Part shown: positions 51,761 through 59,838 of the stretch, in pieces
How the letters are laid out: each line of letters starts with the position of its first letter
How positions within the stretch are numbered: the first letter of the stretch is position 1
Source: Amycolatopsis nigrescens CSC17Ta-90
GTDB taxonomy: Bacteria; Actinomycetota; Actinomycetes; Mycobacteriales; Pseudonocardiaceae
Assembly: GCF_000384315.1 (NCBI RefSeq)
Contig: NZ_ARVW01000001.1
Location: 248,001-312,000, forward strand
Length of the DNA stretch: 64,000 bases
Reading direction: 5' to 3'
Made by a program: the position numbers and the translations under genes
Notes under the pieces: model-generated
Seen by the model: only the letters and a program-made list of their open reading frames with translations
Databases searched by the model: none
Told to the model about the DNA's origin: nothing

Positions 51761-52099
51761 CTAAGCGGGGGATTCCCGGCCGTCCGCGCCGGTGAGTCGG
51801 TTGACCGCGCCGGTCCCCTGTGCGTCCGCCGAACGGTAGTCGGCGACGCAGCCCATCGCGTCGTCGCACAACGTGCCGTAGGAGTTGGGGATGCCATCGG
51901 CCTTCGCCGTGAGCTGCTCGGCCAGCGGCCCGTACTTCTCCAGGAACGCCTGCGCGAGCAGGTCGCTGCCGATTCCCGCCTGGCCGGCCTGGAGCGCCTG
52001 CTTGTGCCTTTCCCACGCACTGCCGAAGGTTTCGCCCGCAGCCCGCAACTGGTTGATGCCCCGCGTCACGGCGTCCGGGTCCATGTCGTAGTCCGCCAT
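51761..52099 (-). CDS. ESX/WXG100-like small protein
   Basis: 112 residues; start overlaps the upstream stop by one base (TGATG) and follows GAGGGAGAC. Two long helices (PDAVTRGINQLRAAGETFGS and FLEKYGPLAEQLTAKADGI) surround a central GIGSDLLAQAF region in place of strict WXG. The size and helical hairpin fit the ESAT-6-like superfamily of type VII secretion substrates. It ends in a short disordered tail. Secretion is inferred from its neighbours. Confidence 0.65.
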   Translation of the reverse strand: MADYDMDPDAVTRGINQLRAAGETFGSAWERHKQALQAGQAGIGSDLLAQAFLEKYGPLAEQLTAKADGIPNSYGTLCDDAMGCVADYRSADAQGTGAVNRLTGADGRESPA

Positions 52100-52686
52100 C
52101 AGTCTCCCTCGATTTCCTTGTCGAGCTGGTGCAGCAACCTGTCCTCGGGCGTCCCCGACCGGGTATGCCGGGGGCGCGGACGCTCGTCCGCCGCCAGGTC
52201 GGCCGGGGTGTCCGGTGCGAGCGTGCGGACGAACGAGCGGAAGTCGTCGAGCACCGCGCCGACCTGGTCGCCGGTGCAGGTCAGCGCCGCCCGCACGACG
52301 GCGCCGCGGCTCTGGTCGGCCGAAGTCCCCAGTACCAGGTACACCTGGCATTGCAGCAACTCGTGTGCGATGCCGCCGATGTTCGCGGTGACCCGCAGGT
52401 CCTGCGTCAGGCCCGGCGCTCGCACCGAACCGACCTCCTGGCGGCTCACCACCGCGATGTCCTGCGCGGACTCGCCGAGCACGCGCACCGATTCCTCGGC
52501 CACGCCGGCGAGCCCGTCCTCCCTGACCTCACCGTCGACGGCGATGTTCGCGGTGAACCCCGAGCCCTGTGTCGCCGAGTTCAGCGCGACGAACGCCGCG
52601 CCCGGCGCGCCCACCTCGTCCGGAGGCGCCGGCCGCCAGCCGTCCGGCAGCTCGAACCGGACCGCCACGGGCAGTTGTGTGACCAT
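52099..52686 (-). CDS. LpqN/DUF1795-like protein of the T7SS-type cluster
   Basis: 195 residues; GAGGAAATC precedes ATG. VRFELPDGWRPAPPDEVGAP, AFVALNSATQGSGFTANIAV and CQVYLVLGTSADQSRGAVVR resemble the alpha/beta PsbP/LpqN-type fold associated with ESX loci. No signal peptide, unlike true LpqN lipoproteins, so it may act as a cytosolic chaperone for the adjacent substrates. The C-terminal 35 residues are charged and unstructured. Family assignment is tentative. Confidence 0.55.
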   Translation of the reverse strand: MVTQLPVAVRFELPDGWRPAPPDEVGAPGAAFVALNSATQGSGFTANIAVDGEVREDGLAGVAEESVRVLGESAQDIAVVSRQEVGSVRAPGLTQDLRVTANIGGIAHELLQCQVYLVLGTSADQSRGAVVRAALTCTGDQVGAVLDDFRSFVRTLAPDTPADLAADERPRPRHTRSGTPEDRLLHQLDKEIEGD

Positions 52687-52725
52687 GATTTCCTCACTCG
52701 TGCTGTCGTACTGATGGGCGGGCGG

Positions 52726-54480
52726 TCACCATTCGCCGGGGCCCCTCATCATTCGGTCTTTGAAGGCGTTCCAACCCGAGCCGACGGAATCCGCGGCTTT
52801 CCGCGCGGTCTCGGTGATCTTTTCGGTGTCGACTTGCAGGTCGACACCGGCCGAAGCGCCGAGGCCGAGAGAAAAGCCGGGCTTGGCGCGGAGGTGGAAC
52901 TTGCCGTCCTCGCCAATCCCCGCTTCGAAATCGGCATCCAGGCCGAAACCCTCCCGGAACTCGCCCGTGAGGCCCACCCCGATACCGCCGATGTCCCCGG
53001 CGACGCGACCGCTGTACGAGGTTCCCTCGAAGCCGCCGACGCTCCCCCCGAGCTTGCCGGGAGTAGCCGTCAGACCGGCCCCGACCTTGGCCCCGGTCGC
53101 CTGCTCGTACTTGCCTTCGAAACCGTACAGACCGTGGTCGAGGCGACCGTAGTACGAGTCCTTCATCCCTTTGAAGGTTTCCGTTGTGTGCGAAAGCCCC
53201 CCGTTGGTAGCGGAGCCGAAGTAGGTGTTCTCGGTCCCGACCAGGTGCTCCTCTTCCGTCTTCGCATCGAACGGGCCGAGGGTGCCGTTCCACTCGTCCT
53301 TGCGGTGATTCCCGGTGATCACCTTCTGCTCGCCGAGCTTGCCCTGCTTCGGGAGGTCGCTTTCGGACTTGTCGACGACATACGGCCCAGGAGCGCCCAG
53401 CTCCCGCACGGCCTCGCCCAGCTTGTCGGTCGCCTGCCGCGTGGTGTCCTGCACGCCCTCCCATGCCTTGCCGGCTTCGTCGGTGGCGCGTGCCACGCCG
53501 TCCGACACGTCACGACCGACCTGCTGGGCACGATCCAACGTGTCGCGGCCGAATTGTTTCGCGCCGTCCCATAGGTCGCGACCGATCTCTCCCGCACCGT
53601 CCAAAACCTTGCCGGCACCGTCTTTCGCGCCGTCCACCACGTCCGAGAACCCGTCCCGGATGTCCTGGATCGCCCGTTCGGTCGCCTGCCGACCGCGGTT
53701 CACGGCGTCACTGACCATGCGGTCCCGCACGAGGCCTCCCTCGTCCGGAGGCAGGGTGCCCGCCATTTCGTAGATGTGGCCGTCCTGCTTCAGGTCATCC
53801 GCCCTCTCCTGCTTGAGCCCGTCGGTGATGTCGGCGGTGCGGACGAGGTCACTCGCGCGCCGGTCCATGTCCTCGCCGATCCTTCTGGTCTCATCGGCCT
53901 TGGCGGTAAGGTCGGCGCTGAACGTCTGCGCCGCCGGATCTCGCCAGTCCGCATCGGTGGCGTTGCGTGCGCCGATGGCGCCATCGGCAAGTTGCCGTGC
54001 ACCGTCGGCTCCTTTGTTCAGCTCGCCGCCCGCGTCGCGCATCGCCCCGGTGTCCGCCGTGGGCATCGGCTCCTCGGCGAGCACGCGCTGCTCGTACCCA
54101 TCGTCACCGACCTTTTCACCGACCTTGTCGCGGCCATCTTGCCCAGTGGACGGTTTCTCCGCCGACGGGTTGCCCTGAACCTGCGACTCGGCCGACGTGT
54201 GCTGCTGGTCGCCCGCGTTGGGCTGCCCGGTGGCGTCCTTGTCGGCCTTTTCCTTTTCGGTACTGCCTTTGTCGGTACTGCCTTTGTCGGTACCGCCATT
54301 TTCGGTACCGCCGTTGTTGGCCGTGGGCTCGCCCTTCGAGCCGCCGTTCTCGGCAGGCTTTCCGGACCCGGAATCAGCAGCGGCCTGCTGGTCGCTGCCG
54401 CCGCTGTTCGCGGGTGCGTTGCCACCGCCCCCACCGCCGCTGGGTGCGTTGCCGGCGCCTTCCGCTGATGACTCGGCCAT
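52726..54480 (-). CDS. Large candidate T7SS substrate with amphipathic-helix and Gly-rich domains
   Basis: 584 residues. 1–140: low-complexity Gly/Ser/Asn/Lys tail-like region. 140–240: WXG100-like helices (MRDAGGELNKGADGARQLAD, NATDADWRDPAAQTFSADLT: a W..P motif). 240–370: long amphipathic repeats with an 11-residue feel (DGAKDGAGKVLDGAGEIGRD, RDTLDRAQQVGRDVSDGV), like apolipoprotein or perilipin-type helices. 370–584: a Gly-rich beta domain (SYSGRVAGDIGGIGVGLTGE) with no enzyme motif. It could be a secreted membrane-active or structural effector. I do not recognise a named family. Confidence 0.65.
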   Translation of the reverse strand: MAESSAEGAGNAPSGGGGGGNAPANSGGSDQQAAADSGSGKPAENGGSKGEPTANNGGTENGGTDKGSTDKGSTEKEKADKDATGQPNAGDQQHTSAESQVQGNPSAEKPSTGQDGRDKVGEKVGDDGYEQRVLAEEPMPTADTGAMRDAGGELNKGADGARQLADGAIGARNATDADWRDPAAQTFSADLTAKADETRRIGEDMDRRASDLVRTADITDGLKQERADDLKQDGHIYEMAGTLPPDEGGLVRDRMVSDAVNRGRQATERAIQDIRDGFSDVVDGAKDGAGKVLDGAGEIGRDLWDGAKQFGRDTLDRAQQVGRDVSDGVARATDEAGKAWEGVQDTTRQATDKLGEAVRELGAPGPYVVDKSESDLPKQGKLGEQKVITGNHRKDEWNGTLGPFDAKTEEEHLVGTENTYFGSATNGGLSHTTETFKGMKDSYYGRLDHGLYGFEGKYEQATGAKVGAGLTATPGKLGGSVGGFEGTSYSGRVAGDIGGIGVGLTGEFREGFGLDADFEAGIGEDGKFHLRAKPGFSLGLGASAGVDLQVDTEKITETARKAADSVGSGWNAFKDRMMRGPGEW

Positions 54481-54582
54481 CTCAGTACTCCCTGAACCGT
54501 GAACCCGATGAAGCAGAACCCCAGTGTCGATTTAGGACCATGCACGTGGTGGCCGGTGGCCTGATCCGGCCACCGGTGAACA

Positions 54583-54628
54583 GCACGAAAATGTCCCGGC
54601 GCGCGTACACGCCGGAACATTTTCGTGC
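54583..54628 (-). terminator. Long hairpin after the small ESX pair (possible attenuator)
   Basis: A 12-bp outer stem GCACGAAAATGT with its exact complement (54583–54594/54617–54628), one mismatch, a 6-bp inner stem CCGGCG/CGCCGG (54596–54601/54610–54615) and an 8-base loop. It begins 6 bases beyond the stop of the WXG100 gene, inside the operon. Confidence 0.75.
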
Positions 54629-54633
54629 ACGGG

Positions 54634-54927
54634 TCACATACCGGAGCCCAGCCTCCCGGACGACCGCTGCACCGCGGCCATGTTCTCCTGGTTGCAGGTC
54701 TGGACACCCTGATTCATGGCCTGCATCAGTTCCTGCCCGGCGGCCATCACCTGCTGGCACGCCTTGCTGATGTCCGCGAACTGCGTGCCTGCCTGGTCCT
54801 GCCAGTCGGCCTGGGTCATTCCCGAGGCCTGGCCCCAGGAATCGATCGATTGCTGGACGCCCTGGAGGGCGCCGTTCATATTGGACGACAGCCCATCCAG
54901 GGCGCCGAAAACCGCAAGCTTACGCAC
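54634..54927 (-). CDS. WXG100-family protein (ESX-like, 97 aa)
   Basis: 97 residues from GTG. The helical hairpin characteristic is clear: GLSSNMNGALQGVQQSIDSW, then the turn ADWQDQAGTQF in place of WXG, then FADISKACQQVMAAGQELMQ. This is the standard size for EsxA/B-type type VII secretion substrates. Internal Cys pairs (KACQQ, QTCNQ) are unusual for the family and could form a disulfide after export. Pairs with the upstream ESX-like gene, 41 bases away. Confidence 0.8.
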   Translation of the reverse strand: MRKLAVFGALDGLSSNMNGALQGVQQSIDSWGQASGMTQADWQDQAGTQFADISKACQQVMAAGQELMQAMNQGVQTCNQENMAAVQRSSGRLGSGM

Positions 54928-54968
54928 GTTTCAACTCCTATCCCTTGTCATCATGCGTTGTGCGCTAC

Positions 54969-55466
54969 TCACACCGCGCGGAGCAACCCGGCGAACGCGT
55001 AGGTCTGGCCGGACGGCGTGCCTGCGCCAGCATCGGGCGCGCTGCCGAGGCCGCCACCGGCCCCGCCACCGAAACCGAAGCCGCCACCGAAACCGCCACC
55101 ACCGCCGAATCCGCCACCGCCACCGCCACCGAATCCGCCGCCACCGCCGCCACCACTGCCGCCACCGCCGTTGAAGCAGGTGGCACCCTGCTGGTCCACA
55201 TCGAGGTAGTCGTTCATGGCGAACCTGGTGTCACCTCCCAGCTTCTCCAGCTTCTGGCACAGGTCGCGGATCGCCATGTCCCACTTCTTGTGCGCCCCGA
55301 GCAGCGCCTGCGACTGCTCCATGTTCCACTGCGCGGGAATCACGGAGCTCACCTCGCCCTGGAGCTTGTTGCGGTGCCCTTCGATCTCCTGCACGATCGT
55401 TGTCGCTATTTGCACCACCCGAGCGAGTGTGTCTGTGTTGGCATCCATCATGCCGCCACCAGTCAC
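54969..55466 (-). CDS. ESX-like protein with polyglycine tail
   Basis: 165 residues from GTG behind GGAAGGAGAAT; ATGs 15 bases later are alternatives. The first ~95 residues form a WXG100-type hairpin: LARVVQIATTIVQEIEGHRN, VIPAQWNMEQSQALLGAHKK (QWN at the turn), DMAIRDLCQKLEKLGG. Residues ~95–150 are an extreme Gly/Phe-rich repeat (GGGFGGG units) encoded by GGT/GGC runs, then AFAGLLRAV. The tail may be a linker or self-assembling segment. Probably dimerises with the 97-residue partner. Confidence 0.75.
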   Translation of the reverse strand: MTGGGMMDANTDTLARVVQIATTIVQEIEGHRNKLQGEVSSVIPAQWNMEQSQALLGAHKKWDMAIRDLCQKLEKLGGDTRFAMNDYLDVDQQGATCFNGGGGSGGGGGGGFGGGGGGGFGGGGGFGGGFGFGGGAGGGLGSAPDAGAGTPSGQTYAFAGLLRAV

Positions 55467-55622
55467 AGCATTCTCCTTCCATCCATACGGCTCACGCCGT
55501 TCTTTGCCCCTGCGCCGCCAAATCGAAATCCAGTCGACGGCAGGGCCGTCAAAGAACGCTATTCCGGTCACGGCCGCCAGCGGGGCGCGCGGCACGTTCC
55601 TGCCAGGCTCTCAGCTGATTTC

Positions 55623-57731
55623 TCAGCGGAACCAGCGTGGGTCGAACAGGGCCCGCACGCGCGCGCCGATCGGGCGAGCGGCGAGGCCGCGGCGGATGAC
55701 CAGCACCGAACGCCACGCCTGACCGGCCGTGTCGCCGTCCGCGCCGGCCCCCGACCAGAGCGCGGTGTCCAACTGGCCGGCCAGCTGCCCCAGACCGTCC
55801 ACAACGGACTTGTCGAAGGCCGGCTCGGCGACGCGGGCCAGGTCCCGCGCGGTCATCCCGCGGGTGACTCGCGCCCCGTGCACGCGAAGCAGATCCCTGG
55901 CTTCTTGCCAGGCCGCCACGACACCGGGCGCGCCCTGCCGGCGCTTCCTGCGCTGGGTTCGGACCACCCTGACCATCGGGATCGTGACCGTGGCCAGCAC
56001 GATCAAGGCGAGCAGCACGAACGCGGCCGGCAGCACCGGCACGCCACCGCCGAGCCCCGCGTTCGACTGGGCCCCCGGCTGGGAATCGGGCAGCGGCGGG
56101 TCGTGCAGTTCCTGCGCGGGCGGGAGTTCGGCCCGCGCCTTCGCGGTGACCTCGGCCAGTCCGGCCATGGCCGCAGCGGAGTCCCCCGCCCCGCCGGTCG
56201 GATCGAGCGGGACCCAGCCGACCCCGGTCACCGCGACTTCCGGCCAGGCGAGCACGTTCCCGTTGCGCACCACCGCGCGGCCGTCCACCCCCGGCTCCGG
56301 TGCGCGGAAGCCGACCACGAGCCGGGCCTGGATGCCCACCAGCTTCGCCATGGCCACATAGGACGCGGCGAACTGCTCACTGGTGCCCCGCTTGTTCACC
56401 AGCAGGAACTCGCTCAGCTGCGGCCATCCGTTTCCGGTCGGCAGGTCGGCGCCGGTGGCCACCCGGTAGTTCTGGCTCAGGAACCGCTCCAGCGCCAATG
56501 CGGTCTGGAAGGACGGACGCAACCCGCCAGTGGCCGCGCGCGCCAGTTCGGTGATCCCGGCCGGGATCACCCCGAGGTCGCCACCCCCGCTCGTGGCCGG
56601 ATCGAGTGCGGCACCGGCCAGTCCGGCCGGGTCGATGACCGGTTCCCACCACCGCAGGCCGTAACTCACCGGCTCGGACCGGCCGGGCAGCAGCAGCATG
56701 CCCGAGCCGGGGCTGACCAACGGCGCCGCCCCGTCGACCGAGGCTGGCATCGACTGGCTCGGCACCCACGGCTGGTCGGGCGAACCCGGCCCGACGGTGA
56801 TCTGCGCCGAGTGCGCCGTGGTCGGCACGGTGACCGAAGGCGGCGAACCCAACTCGGTCCCGAGCCGCCGGTACTCGCCCCCTTTCGACCAGGTGACACC
56901 GTTGAACTCGGTCAGCACGACCAGCCGCCACCTGTCCACCTCGTCGGCGCTCGCATAGCTGAAGACCGGCACGTCCGGTCGCTCCAAGCGGGTGGCCACC
57001 TCGTCGAGCGGGTTGACCGACCTGGTCCTCGCCGCCGGGACCGGCGCGTTCTGGTACAGCGAGTACGCCGGTTGCCTGCCCTGGTCGGCAACCGTGACGA
57101 CAACGGCCCCGAGCACGCCGAGCAGCGTCGTCGGCACCAGCAGCAGTGCCGCCGTGCCACGCCACGCCGGTCGCACCGCGCCCGGCCTCGACGTCGTGAA
57201 CAGCGCGGCCACGACCGCCGCATAACCGAGGGCGACGACCGTCGCGACCGTCCCGGACAGCGCGACATAAGCCTGGCTCAACCCGAGCACCGCCAGCGCC
57301 GGCAGCACCGCCACCGCGGGCCAGCGCAGCGATTCGATCCCCAGCACGGCCGCCAGCAACACGGCAAGCGGCACGAACAGCAGTAGTTCGGCGTCGGGCC
57401 GCACCGGCCAGGTCGACTGCAGGGTGAGCTGCCAGGACTCGGTCACCCCACCGAGCAGTGCCCGCACCGTGCCGGCCGTCGGCAGGCCGGCCGGCATGGT
57501 GTCGCCGAGTTCGACCTCGGCCAGCCCGAGCAGACCCGCGACGAGCGCGAGCACCGGGCGCCACGGCCCGAGCGAGGGGAACCGCGCGCACAGTTCGGCC
57601 ACCGCGTAGCAGGCCACCAGCACGACCGCGATCGGCGGCACGAGCGGCCACAACCCGAACACCGGGGCGAAGAGCAGACCGGATCCGGCTCCGGCAAGCA
57701 GCACGCAGGCGACGGCGACCCGGGAGGTCAT
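55623..57731 (-). CDS. TgpA-like DUF3488 membrane protein with degenerate transglutaminase domain
   Basis: 702 residues from ATG overlapping the DUF58 stop. Six N-terminal spans, a large extracytoplasmic domain, a C-terminal span (VPVLPAAFVLLALIVLATVT) and a DUF4129-like cytoplasmic tail. The transglutaminase core is RGTSEQFAASYVAMAKLVGI ... RLVVGFRAPEPG ... LAWPEVAVTGVGWVPLDPT. In active relatives these read RGxCExFA and HAWxEV; here Cys is Ser and His is Leu, so catalysis is probably lost. The MoxR–DUF58–TgpA order is a well-known operon type. Confidence 0.8.
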   Translation of the reverse strand: MTSRVAVACVLLAGAGSGLLFAPVFGLWPLVPPIAVVLVACYAVAELCARFPSLGPWRPVLALVAGLLGLAEVELGDTMPAGLPTAGTVRALLGGVTESWQLTLQSTWPVRPDAELLLFVPLAVLLAAVLGIESLRWPAVAVLPALAVLGLSQAYVALSGTVATVVALGYAAVVAALFTTSRPGAVRPAWRGTAALLLVPTTLLGVLGAVVVTVADQGRQPAYSLYQNAPVPAARTRSVNPLDEVATRLERPDVPVFSYASADEVDRWRLVVLTEFNGVTWSKGGEYRRLGTELGSPPSVTVPTTAHSAQITVGPGSPDQPWVPSQSMPASVDGAAPLVSPGSGMLLLPGRSEPVSYGLRWWEPVIDPAGLAGAALDPATSGGGDLGVIPAGITELARAATGGLRPSFQTALALERFLSQNYRVATGADLPTGNGWPQLSEFLLVNKRGTSEQFAASYVAMAKLVGIQARLVVGFRAPEPGVDGRAVVRNGNVLAWPEVAVTGVGWVPLDPTGGAGDSAAAMAGLAEVTAKARAELPPAQELHDPPLPDSQPGAQSNAGLGGGVPVLPAAFVLLALIVLATVTIPMVRVVRTQRRKRRQGAPGVVAAWQEARDLLRVHGARVTRGMTARDLARVAEPAFDKSVVDGLGQLAGQLDTALWSGAGADGDTAGQAWRSVLVIRRGLAARPIGARVRALFDPRWFR

Positions 57732-58867
57732 CGGGCGACCACCGCGTTCCACCTCCGCGCGGCGTCCGCCGCGTCCGCGGCGGAAAGCACGCTGACACCG
57801 GGCACCGCCGGGGATTCGCCGATGCCGAGCGCGACCACGAGCACGTTCGAGTAGTGCGGTTTCGCGGCCACGAGCGCCAAGCGGTCGGCCGGCGAGACGG
57901 CCGAGGTGATCACCACCAGGCTGCCGCCACCGGACCTGGGCAGGGTGCCCGGCCACAGCGGCAGCCCCGCGTCCCGCGCCCGGTCCAACACGCTCAACTG
58001 ATCGAGCAACTGCCGGACCGCGGGCGCACCGCCGGCCGTGGCGACGTCGACGCCGCACGAGGTGACCAAGCGGCACCGGCGGTCCGCCTTCGCCGCGGCG
58101 ACGACGAGCGAAGCAGCGAGGTCAACGGCCTCCTCGAAGGCCGCACCGGCCGGGGCCTCCCGCCGGTTGTCGAGCAAGGCGGTGAAGCGTGGCTGGTTCG
58201 GATCGGCGTAGTCGCGGACCATCAGCCGGCCGGTGCGCGCAGTCGCCTTCCAATGCAGGTGACGCACCTCGTCCCCGACGATGTACTCACGTACCTCGCG
58301 CAGGTCGAGCGAGCCGAGCAGGGACCGGTCCGTGCTGGTCCCCTCATGGTGATGCCGCGGATGGCCGCCGTCGATCGCACCGATCGGATGGGTTCGCGGA
58401 TGCACCCACAGCGTTGCGATGTCCCCTGTGGACAGTCGGCTGCGGCCGAGGCGGAGTGCGTCGAGCCGATCGAGCGTGAGCGGGCCGACCTGGTAGCGCC
58501 CGCGGTCGCGGGTCGGCAGTTCGTAGTGGTAGACCGCTTCACTTCCCGGCGTGAGCCGCCGCACGGACACCGACCGGAAACCGGTGTCCACCCGATCGCC
58601 CGCGGTGAAACCGGCCTGGGCGCGCGTGCCGGGGTTGGCCACCCGCAACCGGGCGAACGCCGGGCGCCCCCGCTCGACCCGATCCGGGTAGACCCCCCTG
58701 GTTACCACCACCCCAGGGCGGCGGGTGGTGACCGCCACGGCGGCCAATACCGCGCCGGCCGAGGCACCGGCCAGCGCGAGCAGCACCGGGTACCCCGCCA
58801 AGTGGCCGGCTCCGAAAAGGATCACCGCGGCCACGAGCGTCGCAACCCCGCGCCTGGTCAGCCGCAT
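57728..58867 (-). CDS. DUF58/vWA-like membrane-associated protein
   Basis: 379 residues. Two N-terminal spans (ATLVAAVILFGAGHLAG, VLLALAGASAGAVLAAVAV). DUF58 block: LDLREVREYIVGDEVRHLHW then KATARTGRLMVRDY is the family signature, followed by a vWA-like fold (FTALLDNRREAP, AASLVVAAAKADRRC). The usual MIDAS DxSxS is LDNRR, so metal binding is doubtful. Two bases after the MoxR stop and overlapping the TgpA start by 4. Acts with MoxR in assembly or protein maturation; inferred from the conserved operon. Confidence 0.85.
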   Translation of the reverse strand: MRLTRRGVATLVAAVILFGAGHLAGYPVLLALAGASAGAVLAAVAVTTRRPGVVVTRGVYPDRVERGRPAFARLRVANPGTRAQAGFTAGDRVDTGFRSVSVRRLTPGSEAVYHYELPTRDRGRYQVGPLTLDRLDALRLGRSRLSTGDIATLWVHPRTHPIGAIDGGHPRHHHEGTSTDRSLLGSLDLREVREYIVGDEVRHLHWKATARTGRLMVRDYADPNQPRFTALLDNRREAPAGAAFEEAVDLAASLVVAAAKADRRCRLVTSCGVDVATAGGAPAVRQLLDQLSVLDRARDAGLPLWPGTLPRSGGGSLVVITSAVSPADRLALVAAKPHYSNVLVVALGIGESPAVPGVSVLSAADAADAARRWNAVVAR

Positions 58868-58869
58868 CG

Positions 58870-59838
58870 TCAGACTCCCGCCGCGCTCATCTCCGGCACC
58901 GGGGTCGCGGCGAGCACCTCATCGACGACGGCGGCGGGTGAGCGTCCGCTCAGCTGGGCTTCGGCGGTACGGATCAACCGGTGCTCCAGCACCGGGTGCG
59001 CCACGGCCTTGATGTCGTCGGGGGTGACGAACCCGCGGCCGTGCGTGGCCGCCACCGCCTGTGCCGCCCGGACGAGTGCGATGCTGCCGCGCGGGCTGAC
59101 CCCGTAGGTGAGCGCCACGTGCTCGCGGGTGGCGGCGGCGAGCCTCGCGGCGTACTCGCAGACGGCCCGGTCGACGTGGGTCGCGCGCACCTGCGCCACC
59201 GCGGCCCGCACGTCCGCGATGTCCACGACCGGTGGCAGGTCGTCGGGATGGACCCCGGCGCAGTCGCTCATGATCACCATGACCTCGGAGGCGAGATCCG
59301 GGTAGCCGATCCGCAGCCGCATCAGGAACCTGTCGAGCTGCGCCTCGGGCAGCCGGTAGGTGCCCTCCATTTCGATGGGGTTCTGGGTGGCGATCACCAG
59401 GAAGGGCTTGGGCACCTCGTGCCGCACCGAGTCGACGGTGACGGTCGCCTCGGCCATCACCTCGAGCAGTGCCGACTGCGTTTTCGGGGTACCGCGGTTG
59501 ATCTCGTCGGCGAGCACGATGTTGGCGAAAACGCCACCGGGATGGAACGCGAACCGCTCCTCGTGCTGGTGGTAGACCTGCACGCCGGTGATGTCACCCG
59601 GCATCAGGTCCGGGGTGAACTGGATCCGGTGCCAGCGGCCACCGATACTCCGCGCGAGGCACCGGGCCAGTGTCGTCTTGCCGAGCCCGGGGACGTCCTC
59701 GATCAGCAGGTGCCCCTCGGCGAGCAGTGCGGCTATCGCCAGGCGCACGACCTGCGGCTTGCCGCGGATCACGGCCTGCACGTTGGCCGCGATCCGTTCG
59801 TAGACCTCGCCGGCCGCTGCCGGTGTCACCTGACTCAT
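58870..59838 (-). CDS. MoxR-family AAA+ ATPase
   Basis: 322 residues from ATG overlapping the upstream stop by 4. Walker A EDVPGLGKTTLARCLAR, Walker B ANIVLADEINRGTPKTQ, sensor 1 VIATQNPIEMEGTYRLPEAQ and DRFLMRL (Arg finger), C-terminal lid VSPRGSIALVRAAQAVA. MoxR proteins act as chaperones for vWA-containing partners; the adjacent DUF58 protein is the expected partner. Confidence 0.9.
   Translation of the reverse strand: MSQVTPAAAGEVYERIAANVQAVIRGKPQVVRLAIAALLAEGHLLIEDVPGLGKTTLARCLARSIGGRWHRIQFTPDLMPGDITGVQVYHQHEERFAFHPGGVFANIVLADEINRGTPKTQSALLEVMAEATVTVDSVRHEVPKPFLVIATQNPIEMEGTYRLPEAQLDRFLMRLRIGYPDLASEVMVIMSDCAGVHPDDLPPVVDIADVRAAVAQVRATHVDRAVCEYAARLAAATREHVALTYGVSPRGSIALVRAAQAVAATHGRGFVTPDDIKAVAHPVLEHRLIRTAEAQLSGRSPAAVVDEVLAATPVPEMSAAGV

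Noticed and set aside
55000..55180. Repetitive GGC/CCA tract as a CRISPR or tandem-repeat locus
   Set aside because: It is codon-phased and encodes the polyglycine tail of the ESX-like protein; no spacer structure.
54945..57386. 813-residue plus-strand open frame opposite the TgpA-like and ESX-like genes
   Set aside because: Low-complexity, no start context, and the minus strand carries membrane spans and recognisable domains.
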